A stretch of 64,000 bases of DNA, taken from assembly GCA_963751395.1 (NCBI GenBank), contig CAVVUC010000002.1, forward strand, positions 248,001-312,000. The letters run 5' to 3'. Made by a program: the position numbers and the translations under genes. Positions 26,057 to 34,330 of this stretch are shown piece by piece. The stretch comes from CAVVUC01 sp963751395 (GTDB taxonomy: Bacteria; Verrucomicrobiota; Verrucomicrobiia; Chthoniobacterales; Chthoniobacteraceae). The stretch's first letter is position 1, and every line of letters starts with the position of its first letter. The notes under the pieces were generated by a model. That model was not told where the DNA came from. It did not search any database and saw nothing but the letters and a program-made list of their open reading frames with translations.

Positions 26057-27487
26057 ATGAGCACAGCAACAGCCACCGCAAAAGAACAAGACTACAAAGT
26101 TGCCGACATCAGCCTCGCTGAGTTTGGCCGCAAAGAAATCAACATCGCCGAGCAGGAGATGCCCGGCCTCATGTCGATCCGGAAAAAATACGCCGCCAGC
26201 AAACCGCTTGCCGGAGTGCGCGTCACCGGTTCGCTGCACATGACCATCCAGACCGCCGTTCTCATCGAGACGCTCGTCGATCTCGGAGCCGACGTGCGCT
26301 GGGCCTCGTGCAACATCTTTTCCACGCAAGACCACGCAGCCGCGGCCATCGCGGCGGCCGGCGTTCCAGTCTTCGCATGGAAAGGCGAGACGCTCGAAGA
26401 GTATTGGTGGTGCACGGAGAAGGCGATTTCGTTCCCGGACGGAAAAGGCCCGCAGCTCGTCGTCGATGACGGCGGCGACGTGACGCTGCTGATCCACAAA
26501 GGCTACGAACTCGAAGACGGCAGTGACTGGGTGAACAGCGCTTCAGGCAGCCACGAGGAAAAAGTCATCAAAGACCTGCTCAAGCAGATCAACGCGGACG
26601 ATCCGCTCCGTTTTCACAACATCGTGAAAGACTGGCGCGGCGTCTCCGAAGAGACCACAACCGGCGTGCATCGCCTTTACCAGATGCTCGAAAAAGGCAA
26701 GCTGCTCGTGCCAGCGATCAACGTCAACGACACCGCGACCAAATCGAAATTCGACAACCTCTACGGCTGCCGCCATTCGCTCGTCGATGGCATCAACCGC
26801 GCGCTCGATGTGATGATCTCCGGCAAGGTCGCCGTCGTCTGCGGCTACGGCGACGTCGGCAAAGGCTGCGCGCAATCGCTCAAAGGACAAGGCGCGCGCG
26901 TCATCGTCACCGAGATCGATCCCATCAACGCGCTGCAAGCGGCGATGGAAGGCTACGAAGTCACCACCGTCGAGGACACACTCGGACGCGGCGACATCTA
27001 CGTCACCACCACCGGCAACGTGGACATCATCACCTTCGATCACATGTCGAAGATGAAAGACCAGGCCGTCGTTTGTAACATCGGCCACTTCGACAACGAG
27101 ATTCAGGTGGACCTGCTCAACACCGCGAAGGGCGTGAAGCGCACGAACATCAAGCCGCAGGTGGACAAATACACGTTCGCCGACGGACACGAGATTTTCA
27201 TGCTCGCCGAAGGCCGGCTCGTGAACCTTGGCTGCGCCACCGGCCATCCGTCATTCGTGATGTCGAACTCCTTCAGCAACCAGGTGCTCGCCCAGCTTGA
27301 TCTTTGGAAAAACAAAGACACCAACAAGCCCGGCGTTTACATCCTGCCGAAGAAACTCGACGAGGAAGTCGCGCGTCTGCATTTGGAAAAAATCGGCGTG
27401 AAGCTGACGAAGCTCTCAACGAAGCAGGCCGAGTATCTCGGCGTGCCGGTCGAAGGCCCTTACAAACCCGACCACTACCGATACTAA
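26057..27487 (+). CDS. ahcY: Adenosylhomocysteinase
   Basis: A 476-residue SAH hydrolase, which removes the product inhibitor of methylation by cleaving SAH to homocysteine and adenosine. Visible are GSLHMTIQTAVLIETL, WASCNIFSTQDHAAAAI, the NAD-binding GYGDVGKGCAQSLKG, the conserved NIGHFDNEI, and the C-terminal KPDHYRY with the NAD-contacting Lys and Tyr. The ATG at 26057 follows metK by 19 bases; the upstream open frame overlaps metK. A strong terminator follows. Confidence 0.97.
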   Translation: MSTATATAKEQDYKVADISLAEFGRKEINIAEQEMPGLMSIRKKYAASKPLAGVRVTGSLHMTIQTAVLIETLVDLGADVRWASCNIFSTQDHAAAAIAAAGVPVFAWKGETLEEYWWCTEKAISFPDGKGPQLVVDDGGDVTLLIHKGYELEDGSDWVNSASGSHEEKVIKDLLKQINADDPLRFHNIVKDWRGVSEETTTGVHRLYQMLEKGKLLVPAINVNDTATKSKFDNLYGCRHSLVDGINRALDVMISGKVAVVCGYGDVGKGCAQSLKGQGARVIVTEIDPINALQAAMEGYEVTTVEDTLGRGDIYVTTTGNVDIITFDHMSKMKDQAVVCNIGHFDNEIQVDLLNTAKGVKRTNIKPQVDKYTFADGHEIFMLAEGRLVNLGCATGHPSFVMSNSFSNQVLAQLDLWKNKDTNKPGVYILPKKLDEEVARLHLEKIGVKLTKLSTKQAEYLGVPVEGPYKPDHYRY

Positions 27488-27512
27488 AAGCGGCTTCAAT
27501 CACGTAACAAAG

Positions 27513-27541
27513 AGGCGAACGGCGACCCCGTTCGCCTTTTT
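27513..27541 (+). terminator. Intrinsic terminator after metK-ahcY
   Basis: An AGGCGAACGG stem pairs with CCGTTCGCCT around a short loop and is followed by TTTTT, about 25 bases after the ahcY stop. Confidence 0.85.
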
Positions 27542-27677
27542 GCTGTCTCCATAGGCCAAAATTCGACTCGGAAGATGGTCGGGCAGGTTGTGAAAGAACG
27601 TGCCAAATGGAGTGATTTTGGCGGGGTTGCGAGGCGGCGAAGAAAAATTTGGCCGGAAAGCCGATTTTTCTTGTCGG

Positions 27678-27725
27678 CCACAAGATATAGTGGTTAGTCT
27701 CCCAAGACTCGCCCATATACTGTGG
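27678..27725 (+). promoter_or_regulatory. Pair of NrdR-like boxes upstream of nrdJ
   Basis: Box 1 is CCACAAGATATAGTGG (27678-27693) and box 2 is CGCCCATATACTGTGG (27710-27725). Their starts are exactly 32 bases apart, three helical turns, as is typical for the tandem sites of the ATP/dATP-sensing repressor NrdR. Box 1 is close to the ACACwATATaTwGTGT consensus; box 2 is weaker on its left half. The nrdR gene is not in the window. Confidence 0.65.
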
Positions 27726-27745
27726 TTATGCACAAGCTATTCACA
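27726..27745 (+). promoter_or_regulatory. Two adjacent DnaA-box-like 9-mers upstream of nrdJ
   Basis: TTATGCACA (27726-27734) matches the TTATNCACA consensus and CTATTCACA (27737-27745) differs by one base. They directly abut NrdR-like box 2. DnaA control of ribonucleotide reductase is known for E. coli nrdAB; here it is only suggested by position. Nothing else in this gap looks like a replication origin. Confidence 0.35.
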
Positions 27746-27796
27746 GGCTATGGGCGTGTTGTTCGCAACTTTTTCACATCCACCCAGTAAAGTGTC

Positions 27797-30700
27797 ATGA
27801 TCCAATTGAAACCAGGAATTCCAGTGAGCAGTCTCAAAGTCTCTTCATCGCGCAACAGAAACGCCACCAAAGGGCTGAAATTCGCCCGCGTGTTCAGCCA
27901 CCAACACATCGCCCCCTTCGATCAAGTCGAGTGGGAAAACCGGACCGCCAGCCATCACCGACGACAGCGGCAAAGTCATTTTCAAGCAGGAGAACGTCGA
28001 AGTTCCGAAATCATGGAGCGAACTCGCGACGAAGATCGCCGTCTCGAAGTATTTCTACGGCGACATCGCCCATGGGACCGATCCGTATAAAGGCGGACGC
28101 GAGCGCTCGGTGCGCCAGCTCATCCATCGTGTCACCCGGACAATCACCGACTGCGGCATTCGCGACGGCTATTTCGCGACGCCGGCCGACGCGGAGCGTT
28201 ACTACAACGACCTGACGTGGCTCTGTCTGAACCAACACGGCGCTTTCAACAGCCCGGTCTGGTTCAACGTCGGTCTGCACCACGAATACGGCGTCGGCAA
28301 AGGCGCGGGCAAGGGCAACTGGTATTACAACCACCGCACCGGTCAGGCGGAGCGCGCGGCGACACAATACGAATACCCCCAGGGCAGCGCCTGCTTCATC
28401 CAGTCGGTCAGCGACACGATGGAGGACATCATGCGCCTGGCCACGAGCGAGGCGATGCTTTTCAAATACGGCAGCGGCACGGGCAGCGATCTTTCGCCGC
28501 TTCGCAGCACGCGCGAGAAGCTCAGCGGCGGCGGCAAGCCGAGCGGACCGCTTTCCTTCCTCCGCATTTACGACCAGGTGGCGGCCACGGTGAAATCCGG
28601 CGGCAAGACGCGCCGCGCGGCGAAGATGAACACGCTCAAGGACTGGCACCCGGACATCGAGGAGTTCATCGAGGCCAAGACCAAGGAGGAGAAAAAAGCG
28701 TGGGCGCTCATCGAGCAGGGCTACGATGGCAGCTACAACGGCGACGCCTACGGCTCCGTGATGTACCAGAACGAAAACCTCACGGTGCGGGCGGGCGACG
28801 ACTTCATGGAGGCCGCCGTCGAAGGGCGCGAGTGGTGGACGAAGCGCGTGACCGACGGCAAGCCGTGCGAGAAAAAGAACGCGCGGGAACTGCTCCGCAA
28901 GATCGCCGAGGGCACGCACGTTTGCGGCGATCCCGGCATGCAGTTCGACTCGACCATTCACAAATGGCACACATGCAAAGGCACCGGACGCCAGAACTCC
29001 ACCAACCCGTGTAGCGAGTATCTGTTCCTCGACAACACCGCGTGCAATCTCGCCTCGCTGAACCTGATCAAGTTCAAAACGGAAGACGGCTCGTTCGACG
29101 TGGAGCGGTTCAAAGCCGCGGTGCGCATCTTCATCACCGCGCAGGAAATCATCGTCGATAACGCCAGCTACCCGATCAAGGAGATCGCCGAAAACTCGCA
29201 CATCTTCCGCACGCTCGGACTCGGCTACGCGAACCTCGGCGCGCTCATCATGAGCTACGGCCTCGGCTACGACAGCGACGAAGGCCGCGCGCTCGCCGGC
29301 GCGATCACCGCGATCATGACCGGCCACGCCTACGAGCAGAGCGCGCGCATGGCGCAGTTCATGGGGCCGTTCCCCGGCTACAAGGACTCGCGCGCCAGCG
29401 GCGTCGAGAAACCGCCCGCCAAAGACAATGTCGCGCCGATGCTCGAAGTCATCGAGCGGCACCGCGCGGCGGTCGCCGACATTCATCCGTCGGAGGAATT
29501 CGGCTACCTCAAGGACGAGGCGCAGAAAACGTGGGACGCCGCTGCCGTTCTCGGCCACAAACACGGCTACCGCAACGCCCAGGTCACCGTCCTCGCGCCC
29601 ACCGGCACGATCGGTTTCCTCATGGACTGCGACACCACCGGCATCGAGCCCGACATCGCGCTCGTGAAATACAAGCTGCTCGCGGGCGGCGGCATGTTGA
29701 AGATCGTCAACCAGACCGTGAAACCCGCGCTGAAGCATCTCGGTTACACGACCGGAGAAATCGAAAAGATCGTCGCGCACATCGACGCCTACGACACGAT
29801 CGAAGACGTGGAGATTGCGGAAAGCGGAATGCGGAATGCGGAAAGTAAAAGCGGCTTGGATTCGGAAACCTATCCGCAATCCGCAATCCGCAATCCGCAA
29901 TTCATCCGCTCCGGCCTGAAGCCCGCGCATCTGCCTGTGTTCGACTGCGCCTTCAAGCCGCATCAGGGCACGCGCAGCCTGCACTATCGCGGCCACATCC
30001 GCATGATGGCCGCCGCGCAGCCCTTCCTCAGCGGCGCGATTTCCAAGACCGTGAACCTGCCCGAGCAGGCGACCGTCGAGGACATCATGAACACCTACAT
30101 CGAAGGATGGAGACTCGGCTTGAAGGCCGTCGCCATTTACCGCGACGGCTCCAAGCGCTCCGCGCCGCTCAACGTCAAGAAAACCAAGGACATGGGCGGA
30201 GCGACTGACTCCATCGAGGCCGAGATCGCGTCCAAGGAACAGCTCGAAGGTCGCATCGTCGAACTCGAAAACGAAATGGAAGGCTTGCGCATCAAGGCCG
30301 GCCAGCCCGTGCGCAACCGCATGCCCGACACCCGCATCGCGCTCAACCACAAGTTCGAGATCGCCGGCCACGAAGGCTACATCACCGTCGGCCTTTACGA
30401 GAGCGGCCAGCCCGGCGAAATCTTCGTCAAGATGGCCAAGGAGGGCAGCACCATCGGCGGCCTCATGGACACCGTCGCGACGATTACTTCGATGGCGCTG
30501 CAATACGGCGTGCCGCTCGAAACGCTCGTGAAAAAATTCGCCTACCAGCGGTTCGAGCCGTCGGGCTTCACAAAAAATCCCGACATCCGCAACGCCACGT
30601 CGATCACCGACTACGTGTTCCGCTGGCTCGGCTGCCAGTTCATCAAGGGTTACAAGGAAGCGACCTCGCCCAACGCGCAGCAGCCCGATCTGCCGATGAA

Positions 30701-30989
30701 AGGCATCACCGAGATGGAGAAAAAGGCGCTCAACCGCCCCGTTGCGGACCTTCCCCGCACGGCGGAGAAGGAAGTCATCGACATCATCACCAACCACACC
30801 AACTCCGAGGGCGCGCCGCAACTGCGCGACAGCGCCGGCCATGCGGACACCCATGCCGGGCGGCTCGCGGAAGCGCTGAGCAACGTCTTCATGGACGTCG
30901 TCTGCTCGAACTGCGGCAGCAACAAAGTCATCCGCGCCGGCGCCTGCGGCTGCTGCACCGAATGCGGCACCAGCCAGGGCTGTAGCTAG
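27797..30989 (+). CDS. nrdJ: B12-dependent (class II) ribonucleoside-diphosphate reductase, one frameshift
   Basis: Reduces ribonucleotides to deoxyribonucleotides using adenosylcobalamin. Visible are FNSPVWFNVGL, GSACFIQSVSDTMEDI, the GSGTGSDLSPLRS loop, the NPCSEYLFLDNTACNLASLN active-site region, and a C-terminal zinc-ribbon-like tail (CSNCGSN...CGCCTECGTSQGC). The coding starts MIQLKPGIPVSS at 27797. An extra C at about 27953 shifts the frame; without it WENRTAS continues into ITDDSGKVIFKQENVEV and the protein is 1063 residues. The large downstream frame alone (GTG at 28110) lacks the conserved N-terminus. A heptamer palindrome adds about 30 residues near 29814-29903. Confidence 0.88.
29814..29903. 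repeat. Inverted heptamer repeat inserted in frame in nrdJ
   Basis: The left arm (29814-29845) is built from GCGGAAT/GCGGAAA units and the right arm (29872-29903) from four CCGCAAT units, with a 26-base loop. It is read as roughly EIAESGMRNAESKSG followed by SAIRNPQFIRS, between conserved ...AYDTIEDV and GLKPAHLPVFDCAFK. Homologues usually have only a few residues there (family knowledge), so this is a recent insertion. Confidence 0.8.
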
Positions 30990-30993
30990 AATG

Positions 30994-31030
30994 AAACCGG
31001 AAAGCGGAAACCGGAAAGCGGAAACCGGCT
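30994..31030. repeat. Tandem heptamer CGGAAAS array downstream of nrdJ
   Basis: About five units alternating CGGAAAG and CGGAAAC directly after the nrdJ stop, with a stray half-copy near 31064. It is the same unit as the arms at 41681-41893. The rest of the 30990-31542 gap holds no recognisable gene apart from the palindromic element at 31225. Confidence 0.8.
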
Positions 31031-31224
31031 GCAACGGACGCGAAGCGACGGCCAGGCTTTCAAACCGGAAAGCTGTGGCGGGATCGCACCGTCCTTTCCA
31101 CGGCTTTTCCAGGCGCATCTATTGAAAATGAAAAAGCGCGAAACCGAAGACGACACAGGGCCGGTCCTGGCCGACTAGAGGGTGTCATGCGCTTCGATCC
31201 CGACCTCGACGCCGGAGGCGTCAT

Positions 31225-31453
31225 GGAAATTAGCCGGTGGTGGAGCGAAGCGAAACCACCGGATTGGCGCAAAAAAGCGAACCGCCCCGAAGGGTGCGGA
31301 GGAACGTGTGATCCCCGCCGGCTCCGCCGCTCCTGCCGGGGCGAATGGCCTGCCATTGCGGGTTCCCGGTGGTTCCGTTCGTTCCTCACTCCGCCACCGA
31401 GGAGGCGGAGGGGAATAGTGGAGGTTGGTGGATGGGCGAGCAGGCTAATTTCC
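31225..31453. repeat. Nested palindromic element with GGAAATTAGCC ends, copy A
   Basis: The left end is GGAAATTAGCCGGTGGTGGA and the right end is the complementary GCTAATTTCC. The interior has a second hairpin built on ACCACCGGATTGG and CCGGTGGTTCCG, then an extra 50-base inverted segment (CTCCGCCTCC / GGAGGCGGAG). Outer flanks are degenerate. The interior matches copy B closely over the CGAACCGCCCCGAAGGGTGC region. Non-coding. Confidence 0.75.
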
Positions 31454-31542
31454 TTCCGGCCCTCCGGGCCTCAATCGCGTCGTTCGGTTTGAACCAAGCC
31501 CATGCCGCATTCCGCGTGGCGCAGTCCGTCCCTTGAACAGCC

Positions 31543-32250
31543 ATGAAACCCTTCCGCAATCTCGCCCAAACCATCACCCCCGATGGCTCGCGCTTCACGC
31601 TGCACGAGCACGACGGCGAGTATTTTCTGAAGCTCAACGGGCGTCAGCTCATGAGCACCACATCGACCACTTCGGAGCTGCTCCTCGCGGAGTTGTCCTG
31701 TAGAGGATTGGGGCACCGCGGCAAGGCCTGCGTGCTCATCGGTGGCCTTGGCCTCGGTTTCAGCCTCCGACGCGTGCTGGAACTCACCGGACCTCACACC
31801 AGGGTGCAGGTCGTCGAGCTGCTGCCCGACGTGGTTGCGTGGAATCGCGAATTCCTCGGCGCGGTGAACGGCCCGCTCCTCAACGACCCGCGTGTCGAGA
31901 TCATCGTCGGCGACGTGTTCGATGTCATCCGCCGCGCGGGTAAATCCTGCTACGACGCCATTCTCCTCGATGTCGATAACGGCCCGACCTCGTTCGTGCA
32001 GCCGAAGAACTCGCGCCTCTACGACCGGCGCGGGTTCGGTCTGATCTCGCGCGCGCTCAAGCCCGATGGAAAAGTCGCCTTTTGGTCCGCCTGCGAGGAA
32101 CGGGACTTCATCCACCAGTTGTCGCGAGCCGGTTTCAAAGCCGTGGCCCGCCCCGCGAAAGCCCACGAGCGGGCCAAGCGCGCCGCTCACGTCATCTACG
32201 TCGCCAGCCATAAACAGGCGGTCGGCGACAGGCCTTCCCCTCATGCATAA
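31543..32250 (+). CDS. Spermidine synthase-like methyltransferase-fold protein
   Basis: 235 residues with the spermidine-synthase/class I fold: the glycine motif LIGGLGLGFSLRRVLEL, the acidic VVELLPDVVAWNRE, DPRVEIIVGDVFDVI and the catalytic-loop-like YDAILLDVDNGP. It lacks the usual N-terminal SpeE domain, so it may use another amine or be a generic transferase. The next gene (a pseudouridine synthase) starts 8 bases before its stop, suggesting co-translation. The substrate cannot be assigned. Confidence 0.8.
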   Translation: MKPFRNLAQTITPDGSRFTLHEHDGEYFLKLNGRQLMSTTSTTSELLLAELSCRGLGHRGKACVLIGGLGLGFSLRRVLELTGPHTRVQVVELLPDVVAWNREFLGAVNGPLLNDPRVEIIVGDVFDVIRRAGKSCYDAILLDVDNGPTSFVQPKNSRLYDRRGFGLISRALKPDGKVAFWSACEERDFIHQLSRAGFKAVARPAKAHERAKRAAHVIYVASHKQAVGDRPSPHA

Positions 32251-33112
32251 ACCGCGCACCGTTGAAAAGCCTGCCGAGCTGCTTCCCTTCCTGTTTGCCG
32301 AATGGTCGCAGGTGAAGAAAAAACAGGTGCGCACCTGGCTGAAACACCGCGCCGTCATGGTCAACGGCCGGGCGATCACCCAGTTCAATCATCCGTTGAA
32401 ACCCGGCGACGTCGTGGCGATCCGCTCCGATCGTTACGCCGCGCCGGAAAGCGTCCTGCCGTCGGGCATCAAAATCCATTTCGAGGACGAAACCCTCATC
32501 GTCATCGACAAGCCCGCGAATCTCCTGAGCATCGCCAGCGAGGCCGAGCAGGAAAAGACCGCCTATTTTCAACTCACCGAACATCTGCGCTCGAATCCGC
32601 GCCGGGCGGCGGAGCGCGTCTGGATCGTCCACCGGCTCGACCGCGAGACGAGCGGTCTGATGGTTTTCGCCAAAACGCTCGAGGCCAAGCGGGCATTGCA
32701 GCAGGGCTGGGAAAAAGCCACGAAGCGGTATCAGGCCGTGGTCGAGGGCGATCTGCCGCGGGAGAATGGCGTGTTCCAATCGCACCTCGACGAAAGCAAC
32801 CCGTTCAGAGTCTTCAGCGTCCCGCGCACCGACGCCACGCGGCACGCGGTCACGCACTACCGCGTGCTCAAGCGGGGCAGGGGACGCGCCCTCGTCGAAC
32901 TCACCCTCGAAACCGGACGCCGCCACCAGATTCGCGTGCATCTTGCCGATGCCGGCTGCCCCGTGGTTGGCGATGAAAAATACGGCGCGAAGACAAATCC
33001 CGCCCGCCGCCTCGGCCTCCATGCGTGCGCGCTCGATCTCATCCACCCGGCCACGCGAAAACCGCTTCATTTCGAATCGCCGCTGCCGCCCGAGCTGGCC
33101 CGGCTGGTGTGA
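32243..33112 (+). CDS. RluA-family pseudouridine synthase with S4 domain
   Basis: 289 residues. The N-terminal S4 RNA-binding domain (residues 1-60) contains KKKQVRTWLKHRAVMVNGRA. It is followed by the RluA catalytic core, with VIDKPANLLSIAS and the motif HRLDRETSGLMVFAK, where the aspartate is the catalytic nucleophile. LETGRRHQIRVHLADAG and GLHACALDL close the domain. It isomerises specific uridines in rRNA or tRNA; the exact target cannot be told. The ATG at 32243 overlaps the preceding gene; longer extensions in this frame are not conserved. Confidence 0.93.
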   Translation: MHKPRTVEKPAELLPFLFAEWSQVKKKQVRTWLKHRAVMVNGRAITQFNHPLKPGDVVAIRSDRYAAPESVLPSGIKIHFEDETLIVIDKPANLLSIASEAEQEKTAYFQLTEHLRSNPRRAAERVWIVHRLDRETSGLMVFAKTLEAKRALQQGWEKATKRYQAVVEGDLPRENGVFQSHLDESNPFRVFSVPRTDATRHAVTHYRVLKRGRGRALVELTLETGRRHQIRVHLADAGCPVVGDEKYGAKTNPARRLGLHACALDLIHPATRKPLHFESPLPPELARLV

Positions 33113-33216
33113 CGTTGTAGCCTGGGACGCTGACCCCGGCCGGCCTCAACGTGGCCGGCTACAACCACGACGCCCTCTACATCTTGCCCCCGTTGCTTGC
33201 AGCACGCGCAAGAATT

Positions 33217-33495
33217 ATCCCGAACGCCGCGATTCACGATGACATCGAGTGTTTTGTCCCGGAGGGACAGCCGGAAATTAGCCGGTGGTGGAGCGAAGCG
33301 CAACCACCGGATTGGCGGACAAAAGCGAACCGCCCCGAAGGGTGCGGAGGAACGTGTGATCTTCGCCGGCTCCGTCGCCCCTGCCGGGGCGAATGCCCTG
33401 CCGTTGCGGGTTTCCGGTGGTTCCGTTCGTTCCTCACTCCACCACCGGCTAATTTCCTTCCGGCCCTCCGGGCCTCTATCGCGGCGTTCGGGATT
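33217..33495. repeat. Nested palindromic element, copy B (most complete)
   Basis: Ends are inverted: ATCCCGAACGCCGCGAT at 33217 and its complement ATCGCGGCGTTCGGGAT at 33478-33494. Moving inward come a TTTTGTCCCGGAGGGACAG hairpin, the GGAAATTAGCCGGTGG arm paired with CCGGCTAATTTCC at 33444-33454, and smaller hairpins. Total ~279 bp with no open coding potential beyond palindromic chance frames. Layout suggests a MITE or REP-type mobile palindrome. Confidence 0.8.
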
Positions 33496-33605
33496 ATGAG
33501 TAAAAAACCCGGCCCGGATTCCTGCACCTGGACTCTGGAAGTCATGGCATCCCCCGGCCCTGCTTGTTGCAACCTGTATCATCCGGCTGAAGAATAATTC
33601 GCACG

Positions 33606-33845
33606 ATGGAGTATTTGGCGCCAGGGCAAACGCATCTAAATAGTTGCCGTGATTCCGAGACCGGGCGGAGTTTCTTTTGCGCTGAAGGCGCAACCTATCT
33701 CAGCCCAGGGCAACGACTTGGGGACGTCATCATCGAACGAACAGCCCTAAAAGGGCGCAATATCCGGACTGGCACGCAATGTTTCGCCCTTGCAGCTGGG
33801 AATTTATTCGATCGAAACCCAGGGCGTTGCCCAATAGCTGCTAAC
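33606..33845. repeat. Palindrome-rich spacer with CCCAGGGC motifs
   Basis: Several short inverted pairs, including AGCCCAGGGCAACG (about 33692) against CCCAGGGCGTTGCCC (about 33819), TGCGCTGAAGGCGCA, and CCCTAAAAGGG. This looks like another dispersed palindromic family rather than a gene. Boundaries are approximate. Confidence 0.5.
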
Positions 33846-33861
33846 TTGAGAGCGAAAGTTG

Positions 33862-34161
33862 TGATCCGAGGCCCGGAGGGCCGTTGGAAATTAGCCGGCT
33901 CGCCCATCCACCAACCTCCACTATTCCCCTCCGCCTCCTCGGTGGCGGAGCGTAGCGGAACCACCGGATCCGCGCCGCAAACGGACACCGCCTCGGAAGG
34001 GCGGCGGAATGGCGGCGCACCCACCGCCCCTTCCGGGGCGGATGTTTGTTGGGTACGTGATCCGGTGGTTGCGCTCGTTCCTCGCTCCACCGCCGGCTAA
34101 TTTCCTGCTGTCCCTTCGGGACAAAACGCACGATGTCATCGTGAATCGCGGCGTTCGGGCC
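33862..34161. repeat. Nested palindromic element, copy C
   Basis: The core runs from GGAAATTAGCC (33885) to GGCTAATTTCC (34096-34106). The right flank CTGTCCCTTCGGGACAAAACG, shown without its last bases, then GATGTCATCGTGAATCGCGG matches the left flank of copy B in reverse. The interior contains a second inverted segment shared with copy A (CCTCCACTATTCCCCTCCGC) and another shared with copy D (AAACGGACACCGCC). It ends ~170 bases before the autotransporter-type gene. Confidence 0.75.
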
Positions 34162-34330
34162 AGACGGAACGGCCTCCGCCTGCGGCATTCGCTGCCACAA
34201 CAGAAATTTGCATGTATTTGCATTTTTCGATTGACGGGTTTCTCGTTTTCTGCGAAACGTGACAGCATTCAGTCGCCATAAACCGGCATTCCTCCAAACA
34301 AACTGTCCAACCTCCTAGAATCCCACACCC

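Noticed and set aside
27726..27745. Replication origin because of DnaA-like boxes
   Set aside because: Only two boxes, no AT-rich unwinding region and no dnaA/dnaN/gyr neighbourhood; better explained as promoter control of nrdJ.
29814..29903. CRISPR-like repeats (short direct repeats in nrdJ, 41.7 kb and 52.1 kb)
   Set aside because: Units are 7-8 bases without spacers, arranged in inverted arms; no cas genes.
28110..30989. nrdJ starting at GTG 28110
   Set aside because: The preceding frame encodes the conserved N-terminus; one extra base explains the break.
31182..34281. Several 60-160 residue open frames in the palindromic regions (for example with repeated ANRPEGCGG-type peptides)
   Set aside because: They translate inverted repeats in multiple frames and strands, have no consistent start and match only other repeat copies.
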